Positions 26,867 through 38,533 of a stretch of 64,000 bases of DNA are shown here, piece by piece (the stretch's first letter is position 1; each line of letters begins with the position of its first letter). The notes under the pieces were generated by a model. That model was not told the DNA's origin and made no database searches. It saw only the letters and a program-made list of their open reading frames with translations. This stretch comes from Isoetes taiwanensis (taxonomy: Eukaryota; Streptophyta; Lycopodiopsida; Isoetales; Isoetaceae): NCBI GenBank assembly GCA_021234155.1, contig JAJEKV010000191.1, forward strand, positions 279,806 to 343,805. Direction: 5' to 3'. Position numbers and translations under genes: made by a program.

Positions 26867-27102
26867 TTTTTTTTTTTTTGAAGAAGCGGTAAGAATATAT
26901 TAAAAAGAATGGTAATGTTACAAAGCAAGTGAGGAGGAAGGAGAACGCCCCAAAGAGACAGATGATACCTCGACACTCCACAACAACCGCAACTCTATCA
27001 TTGGTTTGACCATCACCATCTACCACACACAAGAAGTCCCGCCAAATGGAAAACTTCCGACTAATGTACAATAATCACTCGAACACCAAAAGCTTTTGAA
27101 AA
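26867..27102 (-). mobile_element. LINE 3'-end fragment inserted in reverse inside the LINE, unit 2
   Basis: Poly(T) at 26865-26879 followed by the reverse complement of the LINE 3' end (up to the CGGAAGTTTTCCATTTGG region), about 235 bp. It interrupts the reverse transcriptase between GFVPGRN and the YEGLYWA block. Unit 5 has the same insertion at about 55370-55610 at the same base. A clear target-site duplication was not found; about 7 bp of target seem lost. Confidence 0.85.
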
Positions 27103-27359
27103 AATGTTGCCGCGAACTTATGAGGGCCTTTATTGGGCGGAGAGAACAGTCAAGGCATTGCCTATCTTAAGCTTGACTTTGCCAAAGCTTACGATAGTGT
27201 CCGTTGGGAGTTCTTGTCTGCCATGATGTTAGCGTTGGGCTGTGGCCCACGCTTTACAGAGACAGTCATGAAGCTGCATAGGTCAGCACGGGCTACGGTG
27301 GTGTGCCAGGGTGAACCCTCCGCCTTTTTCTCCTTAGGCAGAGGGGTGCGTCAGGTTCT

Positions 27360-28643
27360 TTGGCACCATTTTTGTTTACGATTATGGCGGAGGCACTGTC
27401 TCAGTTGTTTTTTGTTGCAGTGGAGGAGGGGGTGGTGGATGGGCTTCGGATGCAGGATGGTAGTCAGCAGATTATTAACCAGTTCGCCAACGACACTTTT
27501 TTATTCCATTCGCCAATAACCAGTTCGCGAAATGTGAAGGGTTTGCTGAATACTTTCTCCTTGGCCTCAGGCATTCTTCTGAATTGGGGTAAATGCTCCG
27601 CATTATGGGCCCAGCTAACTCCGCCTTCCCCTTGTTTGGCTCTATTCCCTTGGAAGGTGCTTCCAGGTAATGTGTGTACTAAGCTGTTGAGTATTCCCTT
27701 TGGAGGGGATGTTTCCATGGGGAGGGTGTGGGATGAGATTTTGCAGGGATTGCAGAAACACCTCAATTGGTGGAAGGGTAGCAAGTTGTCCATTGCAGGT
27801 AGGATCACTATTGCCAAGTCAGTACTTTGTAGCACTCATGTGTATACAACATCTGCAATGTTAGCTCCTGAGGGTAAGATACAGGCTTTGGATAAGATTG
27901 TTCGAAATTTTGTGTGGGGCGGGGATGATGAAGGGGCGGTTGTTAAAGTGGCTTGGTGGAAGTGTATCTGCCCCCGGGAGGATGGGGGCTTGGCCATTCT
28001 GGATTTGGCACTGCATAGTAAGGTGTTGGTCTCCAAGTTTGTTTGGAGCGCTCTGCAGGATGGAGCATCTTCTCCTGGTGCGGCGCTGTTGTTGCAGTCT
28101 CTTCGCCATTGTGTGGCGTTTGGGAAGCCGTCTGTGCATGTGGAGTTGCCCTGGGCACTGTTGTATGGTCTCCAACCTTTCCCACATGCATCCCCTTTTC
28201 TTACGGGGGTGTTGCGGGCTTGGGATCATGTGTGTGTGCTCTTCCAGCTAGATTATGCCTCAGTTTATCACCACTCTTCTTCTTTCTTGTGGGTTCCTCT
28301 GCCCCCTGCGCACTTGCCCTTGGCTGCCACTGTGCATGCTCGGACGCAGGCCCGTTGGAGGCGAGCTGTTGTGCTCACCTTGGAGGATTGGTATTGGGGT
28401 GGTCAACTAGCTTCGTGGGAGTTCTTTCGAGCTCGCTTTCGCCTGAAGGGCAGTGACCGGGCTATCTGGGAACAAGTGACGGGGAGTATTCCGCTACACA
28501 TACCTATAGTCCCTCAGGATGATGTGGTGGTGCGGGTTTGGAAGGTTCATCCGGATGTTGTGTCATCCTGTTTTGTGCGGTCTTGTTACCGGGTGTTGGC
28601 TATTCATGACACTCTGCCCCCTTTAGGCAAGTGGTCTTTGTAG
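27360..28643 (+). pseudogene. Longest LINE frame: late reverse transcriptase and connection region
   Basis: 427 codons. Begins within the reverse-transcriptase palm (MAPFLFTIMAEALSQLFF), includes FANDT where FADDT is expected, LNTFSLASGILLNWGKCS (the motif D/E region), then SKLSIAGRITIAKSVL and NFVWGGDDEG, typical of plant LINE ORF2 after the reverse transcriptase. The upstream catalytic motif is out of frame, and the FADD to FAND change removes a metal-binding aspartate, so polymerase activity is not expected. Confidence 0.8.
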
Positions 28644-29330
28644 CTTCCGGGTTCTCGATGGCGCTCGGTTTGGACATGGACATGGAGCTCACTTCCCCCA
28701 CCTAAGGTTAGGGTGCTTCTGTGGCAGGTGGTGCACCGCTTTATCAGGGTGAATGTCCTTGTGAGTCGGTTTAGGCCGGGTGTGAGCCCTCTTTGCCCTT
28801 GTTGTGGCCTTCATCGTGAGGCTGTGGAGCATTGTGCGGTTTTATGCCCTCATTTGCGTGTCTGCACGGGATTGGGTCAGGGCCCTGTTTCAGGTGAGAT
28901 TGACTAGCCAGCAGTTGCTGTTTCATGTGTATCATGGTGCTTGGTCGCTCTTGCGGCAGCAAGCCTTGCATCTGTGCGTGGCTTGGTTGGTGTGGTTGAT
29001 TTGGAAGCGGCGGCGGTTGTCGATCTTTCAGGGGATTCAGCAGCATGCAGCCTCTCTGATTCCTCTACTCAAGTACAAGCTATTTCAAAGCTTTCTGGTA
29101 TTCCCAGGATTAGTAGAGCGGAAGTTTGCCATTTGGCGGGATTTCTTGGGTGTTGTAGATGGTGATGGTCGGTTTGTACAGCAGTAGAGTTGCAGTTGTT
29201 TTGTGAGTTTGTTGTGGAGTGTGGAGGTATCGCTGTCTCTTTGGGGCAGTTCTCCTTCCTCCTCACTTGCTTTGTAACATTACCATTCTTTTAATATATT
29301 GATGACACAGTTCTTCAAAAAAAAAAATTT

Positions 29331-32300
29331 TAACATACCTTTGTATGTATAGAAAGAAAGTTGTATGGTCTTGGAAGCAATTAACCCAAATATTGATATA
29401 ATAAGCATGTCTCGAATGTGTTAAGTGGATTTTGCAAATGTCAATATGTAAATATGGAATACTTAGCACAAGATGTAGTATGGATACTGCCACAACACGC
29501 TCCCACCAATCAAGTCCATACAATCCAAATGTTATCTTATACATAAAATAGATGTGCTCGATCCTCTTGTATGAGGCGTGAATTTACTATTCAACGTAAG
29601 TTTCTGAGAATAAACAATTTATGGAGAAATAAACATCAACATTGTAAATCAAATATGTAAAACCTAATTCTGTATATAAGGTATATAGGGTTCCCTATCT
29701 AGCCTTGTTTGGGATAAGCCTTTCAAGGAAATTAATCTTAAAAGTAGACCATATTTTTACTTCTTGATGCCCATATATGAAACATATGAGTGATATTACC
29801 ATGTTCTAAATATGTATTTATCAGTATCTATCTTAAATCGCATATAACCTAAGCATAACATTAGAATGCAATTGTAATTTGTCCCATGCCATTATTATAA
29901 AGATCTCACACTCTTTGTTGGCACCATTTCTTTGCGTTGGATTGTTTCATCATGATGCAGATGCAAGGCCATGTGATCCTCTTTGATAAGTCTTTACGTT
30001 CTTCAAGCCAACTTGTACTAAGAGAAATCGCCTTACAAAAAAATCTTAGATACAATGTACGGTTTTGGCAAGATCATTTATCATCTTTATTAGGTTTTGT
30101 TACCTTATCAAACAATTTTCATTTTCAAAACCAACTCTCATCAAGAAAATAGAATATGCAAGATAAAGAGTCTATACTAATCCCCATATTTCAAAACATC
30201 AAAAAAGGATTGGTACAGGCAGGTGAAACTTCCATTTAAATTGTCAAGGGGTACATTATTATGCTCAAGATGCTATATTGACCTTAATAGACATTATTTT
30301 CAACATGGTACTTAAGGAAATATTATTGTTGATGGTGGTGGGTGATGGTGGATGGATAAAGGCATCGGTAGCCACGTGGCAGAAGTGGTGGGTCACTATT
30401 AGAGAATTCTATCCATTTTCACGATACGATCTTTCACTATCAGAGGTGCCCTGCCGTGTGTATGCGGTTGTCCCTCAATCAATGATCCTACATGTCGTTA
30501 GGATGTAGAAAGGCATTGTTAGAAAATCAAATGACGAAAAACCTAGAGTAGAATAGTCCACGGGAGAGCAATTAACGTATAAGATACCACATCACATTAC
30601 TGCAAAAACATATTGGGTGTTAATAAGACAAAATAATATCAAATGCTTATCAAATCTAAGCAAACGATTCTCCATGAATGTCAATAGAAATGTAATTCTA
30701 GTAAGGGAGTTGCAAGAATGAACATCACTTATATAGATGGCTCATCCATTCCCAAAATGCCGATCTGATGGCTTGGATCGATGTCCTAATCATCAAATAA
30801 AGAAACAACAAACCATTACCAAATGCACATACAAATTGATTGTTCTTCATAGCCTATGTCCAGAAGAGCAATACTGGTCAATCTCTAAAAGGGAATCTTT
30901 GATGTAATTGCAAGAATCTATAATTAGGCATTGAATTAACATATTAGCCCGATAAAGGCAATCTCAATGAGATGTTCAATTAGATCCCAAGTATTTGGAC
31001 GGAGTTAGAAAGCCAGGCTTTTCATCTTGCAGAGGGATGGTCACTTTGGACGATCTGGAGAAGACGAAAACTGGTAGTCTTCAAAGGTTTGGATGTGGGA
31101 GATAACTGTGTTCTTCAAGAAGCTCAAGGTCACATTGTTAAGTCGTACCATTGTTCTTCACTTGCCCCTTGTCAGAGGCGATTGTTCTTTGAGGAGTATT
31201 TAGATGTGCGCTCTTATGCTTAGGCAGGTTGCTTCACTTGAGAGATTTTATTCTTGTTTTTGCACTTATACTTGTATTTGATTCTTTGATTAAATAAAGG
31301 TTAATCCCTTGATAGACTTATCCAATCATACATGGACTAGGCTAATCCAAGATGGTACTCCACATCCATGGTCTCTGGCACTTATGAAGGCATACAAAAC
31401 CAGCCTAGTATTATAAGCCTTAAACAGCAAATAAAATTCTAATTTCAAGAAGATTGATGTAATAAATTCAATAAGTCACTTTAAATATTATCATTTATAG
31501 AATTGTGCCTGTACATACAGATCTGAATATCAAAAAACCAAGGATAGAATTTCATTGGTGCATGTTTAATTCTTGATTTACACTAGAGCATTCAACCCAT
31601 AAGTTCCCAAAAAAGGGAAAGAAGACTCTACTTTATATTGTAAAAGCATAACCCTGTTTTAGTCACAAGTACAAGAGCTTGATCTGTTGTAATTCACATC
31701 ATATTTCCCTACTAAGACTGGAATTTGGGTGATAGTTAAAAAAGATCAATGAGAGGATGACTTACTTATAGTACACAATCATTAAGTATGTGTATGATCT
31801 TTTCTTTCTTTAACCATCTCATTCACGTGAGGCACGTCAAAGTTTTTCTTGAATTTTTTTGGAGAAACTTAATTATATACAGAAGTTGGGTTTAAATAGG
31901 GCTTTTCGTTGAACCTTCTAGCTTCTCCTTAATCAAATCATTCACATGGGACATCTAGCATACACATAACATGGCAACTCAATGCTTTTATTGACTTATT
32001 CTACATTATAACACGCAATACATTATAACACGCTTTTATTAAGTTATTCTACATTATAACACGCTTTTGAGAAGTATAGAAGGACATTGAATTCAATAGT
32101 TGTGTCACATCAAATTTAATATTCCCCCCACATCATTAGACTTTTATAAAAAAATCTCTTTTAATGTGTTTTGTTATGCGAAGCTTGCCAAAGTTATAGT
32201 AAACTAGATTCATTCTAGACATTGTCATTTTCATGGGTTTCAATGATGTATCTTCCTAATCAAAATATGTAGGATTTGGTAGTTTGAAAGGGCTAAAATA

Positions 32301-32633
32301 TAGAATCCCCAAGGTAACTTTAAACTCGAGACAAAATGAACATGGAGCAATGTGCTACATTTTGACAAGTATAGCTTTTGGCTCAACCTGCTAGTGCATT
32401 GCTTTGCTAGAAGGACTTCTGATCCCTTACTCAAGTAATTCACATTTACATGGAAAAGATTTATCTTTTCCCTACGTGGACGATAAAAATACCTTCCTTC
32501 CTTCTTTCCTTCCTTCCTTCCTTCCTTCCTTCCTACATCTTGAGTCTTCTTAATATCTTCAAATTCATTTTATTTTAGAGACTTCTTCCTCGAGAAAACT
32601 TTAAGGACTTGCCAAATCTTTAGTAAAGTGGAA
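29331..32633. repeat. AT-rich body of unit 2, left of Helitron A'/B
   Basis: Type-B version, closest to unit 0 (shared GGCAGGTTGCTTCACTTGAG near 31222 and the direct GTGTATGATC junction near 31789). No gene recognised. TTCC microsatellite at about 32491-32535. Confidence 0.8.
32491..32535 (+). repeat. (TTCC)n microsatellite, unit 2
   Basis: Same locus as in the other units, slightly longer here. Confidence 0.85.
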
Positions 32634-34429
32634 CTAGTAATGGTGCCCAGCGTTGCTGGGCAAATGTTGGGAACATTTGTGGATGGAAACCTATTTAGCT
32701 CAGACTCATTAACCAAGTTCATCATATCTAGGCTATAAGAGGTTTTTGTGCATTTGATAACCTTCCCTATCCTTTTTTCCTCATTTTCTTACACACTTTC
32801 TTTTTTCCCTTTTCTTATTTTTCCTGCACATTTACTTTTCTCCTTCTCTCTCTCTCTTTTTTTTTTTCTTTTCTTTTTTACCCTCTTCTCCCTCCTCTTT
32901 TCCTTCCTTTTCTCCTTCTCATTTTTCCCTTTCCCTTTCCCTTTTTTGATGGCTTTTTTTCTTCCCTTTTCACCTTTCTCCACCCTTCCCATTTTTCTCA
33001 TGCTCTTTTTTCCCTTTACTTTTCCCATTTCTTTTGCTTTTCTCTTTTCCCTTCCCTTTTCTCATGCCCTTTTTGCATTCCCTTTTCCCCACCTTTTTTT
33101 TTATGTTTTTCTTCCTCTCCTCACCCTCTTCTTCTTTATCTCATGTCTCGTTTTTCCCCTTTTCTTCTTCCTTTTTTCTCATGCCTTTTTTTCTTTCCTT
33201 CCCCCCTTTCCGCCTCCCTTTTTCTTTTTTCCCTTTCCTTCTTTTTCATCATTTCCCCACCCTTTTCCTTTTTGTGCCCTTTTTCCTCTTTCCTTCCCCT
33301 TTCCTTTTCTCTTTCCCTTTCCCTTTCCTTTTTCCTTTTTCCTTTTCCTTTTTTCCATGTATTTTCCATTGAGTTTTTTCCACTTTTTTTTTTACTTGCC
33401 TTTTCTTAGCCTTTCCTACCCTCTTCCCCTTTTTTCTTTTTTCTTTTCCCTTTCCCTATTTTTTTTTTTTTCCCTTTTTTTTTACCCTTTCCTCACCCTT
33501 TCCCTCTTCGGTTTTTTTACATTGCCTTTTTCCCTTCCTCTTTTCCATTTTCCCTCCTTATTCCTCGTGTTCTTTTTTCTTTCCCCTTTCCCCTTTCGCC
33601 TCCCATTTCCTTCTTTTTTTCATCTTTTTCCATGCCCTTTTCCTCTTTCCTTTCCACCCTTTTTTTTCCTTCTCTCTTTTCCTTTCCATTTTCCACACCT
33701 TTTTTCCATTCCATTTTTTCCACCTTTTTCACATGCCCTTTTTCCTCCTTTCCCCACCCTCTTCCCCTTTTACCTTTTCCTATTCCATGTTTTCTGTTCT
33801 CTTTTTGCTTTTCGCTTTTCCCTTTTCTCTTTTTCCATCTCTTTTTCCCTTTCTTTTTCCTTTCCTCACCCTTTTCCTCTTCTCGTTGCCACTTTCTCCT
33901 TCCTCTCATTTCCCTCTCCCTTTTCCTCATGCCCTTTTCCCTTTTTGCCTCCTTTTTCCTTTTTCCTTCCCTTTCTATTTTTCCATGCCCTTTTTTCCTT
34001 CTCTCCATCATTCTTATCTTCCCCTTTTTCCCTTCCGTCACCCTTTCCGTCTTCACCTTTTTCCCGTTGCCCTATTTTTCTTCCTTTTCCTCCATTCCCC
34101 TTTTCTTTTCCCTTATTCCTTTCCCCCTTTTCCTTTTCATAGTATCCTTTTTTCCTTCCTTTTTCTCCCTTTCTTTTTCTTTCCCTTTTTCGTGCTCTTT
34201 TCCCTTTCCTTTTCCCTTCTCCATCTTTCCCTTTTACCCGTGCCTTTTTGCCTCTCACTTTGCCCTTTTCTCTGCCATTTTCCCTTTCCTCTTAAGAGAT
34301 CAGAGCATGGCCAATCACGGTGGTGAGAAGTTGTGCGATAAATCTCGGCCTTCGAATGCAATCAGACGATCTCAACTATCTAAATTAGGGTTTGATTGAA
34401 GACATACGCTAAAACTTTATAATATAAGA
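32634..34429 (-). mobile_element. Helitron A' (polypurine type)
   Basis: 1,796 bp, nearly the same element as Helitron A at 47237-49036 but reversed. 3' hairpin 32645-32661 (GCCCAGC-GTT-GCTGGGC). 5' end at 34429. The interior is a pyrimidine-rich plus strand, that is, purine on the sense strand. Confidence 0.9.
32760..34300 (-). repeat. Expanded polypurine tract in Helitron A'
   Basis: About 1.5 kb of C/T on the plus strand, with recurrent CATGCCCTTTT and CACCCTTT motifs at irregular 50-150 bp spacing, the complement of the GGGCATG motifs in Helitron A. The apparent 464-codon frame on the plus strand is an F/L/S/P composition artefact. Confidence 0.9.
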
Positions 34430-35182
34430 CTGCTGGGCATTAGTTGTGACATTATCCATTTATCCTAGAAAATGTGGTGTTAATGAGTTGCCCAAAATCA
34501 ATGACATTACACATTATTTGCGCATTGGAACATGGTACTAAATTGAAAGAAAAGTGCAAAAAAATTCCAAGGGAGCAAATTCAAAGCGTATGCTGTCGTC
34601 ATAAAAATATGGTTGCAGCATCCAAAATCCAACCTATAGGATATTCATTTTAAAATTTTTGCTTTCATTTCTGAAGGCAAAGTATCTTGTTTACATGGGT
34701 GAGACAGAGTATCTTACGTATGTACTTGGGCGAGGACGGACTGTCACATCAAAGATATTTATTAGATCTTCTTTTATAGGGCATAAAATTGCTCCTACAC
34801 TTAAAAGATAATATTGCCTTGGAGTGCTGTGAGATAATACTTCTCATGATACATATCTCAAGTATGCTCAACTTTCTTTAACACGTGCATTGCACCTCAT
34901 GCTCCCTCAATAACTTCTAGACTGTTTTGCCATGATAAGAACACACTATACTACAACATGATAAGAACACACTATACTACCATTCGATGGGTTTTCCATG
35001 TGATAACACAAATATCATATCAAATCTGCATTACTCACCATGTTTTCCACATATTTGCCTAACAACATTGAATCTGTTGTTGCACCTAGAAAGGAGCAGT
35101 TCAAGATGCAAGTTGAGTATTACCAATGCCAGTGTTATTTGGAGGGGATATCTTGAGGGATTGAAGTTGTCTAGAATGTAAA

Positions 35183-35665
35183 TCTTTATATTATAAAGTT
35201 TTAGCGTATGTCTTCAATCAAACCCTAATTTAGATAGTTGAGATCATTCTAAAATTCAAAGGCCGAAAATTCAAGTTATTCGATGACTTTAAAAACCACA
35301 TTTCGTGTGTAAGGGTCTCTATTTCATATTTTAAAGATTCTTCAAAATGATATTCATAAGAGGAAATGTAAAATGGACATACTTATGCATAAACAATTGA
35401 AATAAAAAGAAAAACCCTCCAAAAAAGGAAACATTTTGGCAAATTGAACCCATTGGATCAATGCAAAGGGTAAATATTTAGAAATCCATGTAAAGGGAAA
35501 AGCACCAAAGGAAAGATTAGATCAAAAAAGAAGGAAAAAATAAGAATTTTATTGAAAAGGAAAAGGGGAAATTGCATTTAAAAAAAGGAAAGAGAGCAAG
35601 AGAATGGATAAAGGAAAAAGAAAAGGGGAAGGGGAGGAAAAAGGAAGAAAATCCATGTAAAGGCG
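35183..35665 (+). mobile_element. Orphan forward Helitron 5' end with short polypurine tract
   Basis: TCTTTATATTATAAAGTTTT at 35183 follows AAA, and the next 60 bp match the 5' end of Helitron A (47237). An A/G-rich stretch follows at about 35515-35660. No hairpin or CTAG on this strand could be found before 38533, so this is a truncated copy. The bases ATCCATGTAAAG flank the purine-rich part on both sides (about 35486 and 35651). Confidence 0.7.
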
Positions 35666-36237
35666 GTTTGGCACCATAGGAAGAGCGCTTTGCCTCAACA
35701 ACTATAAGAAATTTATATGACAATTGTGCATTTAAATCTACAATTGAGAGCAAGAGAAGGTTGGATAAGTACTTGAGAATCGTGGACTATAGGTAATAGA
35801 TAAAGGCAACTTCATGCATGGCTATTTTCACATACATGGCTATTTTCCCAGAAACCTTTTATTTTTGTTTGTGAAAAAAACAATTAAATGGTAGGATAAT
35901 CCCTTTATGTCTGCCCTTTTCGAGGGTAACTTTCTCAAGAGAAGCGGCAATCATAGTCAATTAAAAAAATTCTCCTCCATACATAGGAGTCAAGAAAAAT
36001 AGGCTCCCATCGTTTACATACAATCTAATTCATATTCGTTAGAACAACAAAAAATGGATTAATTTTGAGGAAGGAAAAACTTACAAAGCAGCCGTAATAG
36101 TTGCCGTTTCTACAATCAATTCAAAAGTGAGGAAGGAAAAGCTTACAACTTCTACACCAAATCTGGCTCCTTTTTCTTTGACAAAGACTTGGTTTGTATC
36201 ATCTACTTAAAATAGATCCACCATATTCGCAAAAAAA

Positions 36238-36363
36238 TTCTGCATGAATTCGAATTGCAGACGACAATTTAGGGTAACAACTGCTTTGGCCGCACCAAAC
36301 TGAGCTATCTTTCTTTGAAAATTCTTCGCTTGCACCCATGTATATAGCACCTCCTTTAACGGC
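36238..36363 (-). pseudogene. Captured exon with Pmp-like repeat (GGAI)
   Basis: Starts after a TGCAG acceptor and reads AVKGGAIYMGASEEFSKKDS, continuing open for about 41 codons before a stop. Together with the exon at 36470-36544 the splice would give GNKAVKGGAIY, a canonical beta-helix repeat junction. The source gene is not known to me. Confidence 0.55.
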
Positions 36364-36469
36364 CTGCAGCATTAAAAATTATGAATTAGACATATTTGTT
36401 TGAATAAAGAAAAATGCTTTGTTCAATTAAAAATTCAGAATACAGAGCCTTAGATCTCCGACAGTTTAC

Positions 36470-36544
36470 CTTGTTTCCTTTGAATCTTCCGTTGTGAATG
36501 AAAGCTGCCCCTCCGCTTTTGACATTCAGCGCTTCTCCACGATC
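36470..36544 (-). pseudogene. Captured exon with Pmp-like repeat (FxGN)
   Basis: A 75-bp exon with AG acceptor and GTAAAC donor, phase 0 at both ends. Reads SGGAAFIHNGRFKGNK near its end. The F-x-G-N pattern followed by GGAI in the next exon is the signature of the polymorphic-membrane-protein type beta-helix repeat. It lies on the Helitron sense strand. The match is by motif only. Confidence 0.55.
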
Positions 36545-37143
36545 CTAGAATTGGGATTTTATAAAACCAAGCAAATACGACCGAAGATTTGCAATTATCT
36601 AGTGGCTGTAGCAATCTTTCTCCTGGTACTTTTATAGCTGTTTGTTTCATGATAACTGCACTCCTGCAAGTGCCATCTTGTGTGAACATCCACTCTCTGC
36701 CTCATATGCTTCTCATATGCTTCAAGCACACCAACAGTGGAAAAGATATGTTAAAATTATTATGGTTTCCCTTTTTCTTATAGATCCTTTAGGTCTTTGT
36801 CTCAGTTTTTAACAGATTGAACGCCCTGTCTACATATTTTCCAAAAATAGTCAGGTCAACGCAGCTTTCAAATAATGTGCCCAGAATAATAACTGCCTCA
36901 TGAGTCTAATGGCCTTATTGGAATGACCACTAAAGCAACCTTATGGCATTGCTTTTAGCAAATCAAGTACATGAGATAACATTGATTATGGTCTCCTAAT
37001 ATTAACAGGGAGAAACCAAGCAGGAAAAGGACATAAACGTTTTAACATTGCAAAAACAGGTTCCTTTTTATTGAAGATTCGGGTAGCAACAGATAGATGT
37101 AATGATTGAAACAGAAAAATAGATCCAAGAAAGAGAAGGATAC

Positions 37144-37372
37144 CTTTCACTAACAATTGTCAGTTCATCTATGCTTGGATTATACCTCTTGCCCACTAAT
37201 GCCAGGAGCCTTTCATTGGCCTTGGAAGAAAGCCCAAGCTCCTTCGCATATAAAGACACTTTCACTTTACGATTTGCAGGATGCCATGCATCACCTCCTG
37301 GTCTTAAAACAATATGAGTTTCCCACCTGAGAATTAGACCTCCTGGAGGATCGATTCCTGGCTCAACTACAT
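37144..37372 (-). pseudogene. Captured exon of mitochondrial ribosomal protein mS35
   Basis: A 229-bp exon with CAG acceptor and GTATCC donor. Reads from VVEPGIDPPGG through LRPGGDAWHPANRKVKVSLY and LVGKRYNPSIDELTIVSER. The conserved GKRYNP...DEL.I.SERYP block is the core of the S24/S35 (MRP-S28) family of small mitoribosomal subunit proteins. No stop codon within it. Inside Helitron B on its sense strand, so a captured fragment rather than the functional gene. The 3' neighbour exons belong to another gene. Confidence 0.75.
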
Positions 37373-37488
37373 CTGTATGTATAGACAACACACATTAACT
37401 GTCGTATTGCTTGATGGATAACTGAAATAAATAAGCCCTATTGAAGTTTATATCAGAGGTACATTTGCATACAAATCAAATCCCGTAC

Positions 37489-37695
37489 CCAGCATCTTGT
37501 CCATTTGTTCTTCCAACATTCCTCGAGCATTGTATAAAGGACCAAGGGTTTCATCCTCCGGTAATTGTTCTATCGAATCCGCAAAAGCATCATCATAAGT
37601 TCATACCTTCTTTCTGTTTATCCTTTTTGGGTATCTTTTTTTTTAGCTCCGGCGACTGGTTAGCAGAGAACCCAACAACAAATTTCACAACCTGA
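37489..37695 (-). pseudogene. Captured upstream mS35 exon(s)
   Basis: The segment reads LPEDETLGPLYNARGMLEEQ and continues to a GTACGG donor at 37488. Splicing to 37372 keeps the frame (MDKM-L-DVVEPG). Farther upstream on the same strand a second reading frame has a Lys-rich run, so one indel or an unrecognised intron lies near 37605. It carries the acidic linker expected before the mS35 core. Confidence 0.6.
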
Positions 37696-37729
37696 GATAA
37701 AGGATACATGGAAAGAGCTTATGTGGATT

Positions 37730-38310
37730 ACCTCCCTCTGTGACATTCGAACAGAAGAGGCGAAGAGAATGTAGCTGTGAGGATCTGCTAGAACGTTCTA
37801 AAAGCGGCTATATGTCTCTGCCTTCATCTGTTGCTCCTATTTTTCGGCATCCAAGTAGGAGAATGTGATCTCCAATGCGAAGAAGAAACTGAAGCCTGAA
37901 AACCACGAATGATATGTGAGGTTTTAATAAAAGACTTAAGTATGTCGCAAAGAGCAAGGATCCACCATGAAGATATCAAACCTCAAAAACAGAAAGTCTA
38001 TGAGCAATCATCATCATCATCATGAACTTCAAATGAGAAGAGGCCACTCAAAGAGCTCCGGCAAACTGGTGAGCTTTGCCCTAAGCAGCTCTGGCACAAC
38101 AGAGCGTACGCAAATGCTTTTTATGTTTTAAGAAGTTACGTCTAATCTAAGCAAGAAATGCACCTGGATTAGGAAAGAGCAGTTTCTAGTTTCTGCTGAA
38201 AAGCTCGATAACAAATTCTCTGATCTGAGAAATCGCATCTCTAAGGAGCAATTTGCTGGAGTTCCAGCGACCATGGCAAAGCTCTGTCCCCGGTAGGTAG
38301 GTGTAAGTCT
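37730..38310 (-). pseudogene. Probable 5' exons of the captured mS35 gene
   Basis: Exon-like stretches on the minus strand include LPELFEWPLL near 38045-38090 and a possible ATG start at about 38273. Frames are interrupted by stops, and I could not fix the splice sites. Assignment to mS35 rests on position upstream of the recognised exons and is uncertain. Confidence 0.35.
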
Positions 38311-38533
38311 GGTTTCGGCGCCTCTACCTAACCGGAATTGATGGGATTGATGGGAGGAAGCTCGATGGTTGCCATATCTACCGGAAGCATGGTCGTGGAA
38401 AACACGATAGGAAAAAAGGATTTTTAGGGTTAGAAATCACACGAACCGTCTGATCGAAGCCCTGAGTAATCTCAGTCGTCCGATTTAGGGCGATATTCAC
38501 GACAGACATACATTATAATTTTATAATATAGGA

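Larger units (their letters stand above)
26148..29330 (+). pseudogene. LINE (L1 clade) copy, unit 2
   Basis: Same 5'-truncated LINE as unit 1, with a reverse LINE fragment inserted at about 26867-27102. After the insertion, motif A is kept (LDFAKAYDSVRW), but the RQGCPLAPF block is frameshifted by a 4-base loss and the catalytic box reads FANDT. The frame 27360-28643 (427 codons) then runs from late reverse transcriptase through the thumb/connection region. The zf-RVT-like segment (CPCCGLHRE, EHCAVLCPHL) follows at about 28713-29187. Tail of A at about 29318-29330. Confidence 0.85.
32634..38533 (-). mobile_element. Composite Helitron A'/B (5.9 kb)
   Basis: Outer ends on the minus strand: 5' TCCTATATTATAAAATTATA at 38533 and 3' CTAG at 32634-32637. 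Host A32633 and T38534 rejoin to GTGGAATGTGTTG, exactly the empty site in units 0, 1 and 4. Inside, element A' (32634-34429) has its own 5' end TCTTATATTATAAAGTTTTA at 34429, directly against a cut hairpin arm of element B (GCTGGGCAT in plus orientation at 34432). The whole therefore sits in one A|T target, although it contains two 5' ends and only one working 3' end. Confidence 0.85.
34430..38533 (-). mobile_element. Helitron B with captured gene fragments, 3' end lost
   Basis: 5' terminus at 38533 (minus). The 3' side stops at 34430 within the hairpin (CTGCTGGGCAT), so CTAG and one hairpin arm are gone. It carries exon fragments of an mS35 gene and of a protein with GGAI/FxGN repeats, both in sense orientation, and an unrelated forward Helitron 5' end at 35183. 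No transposase. Confidence 0.75.
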
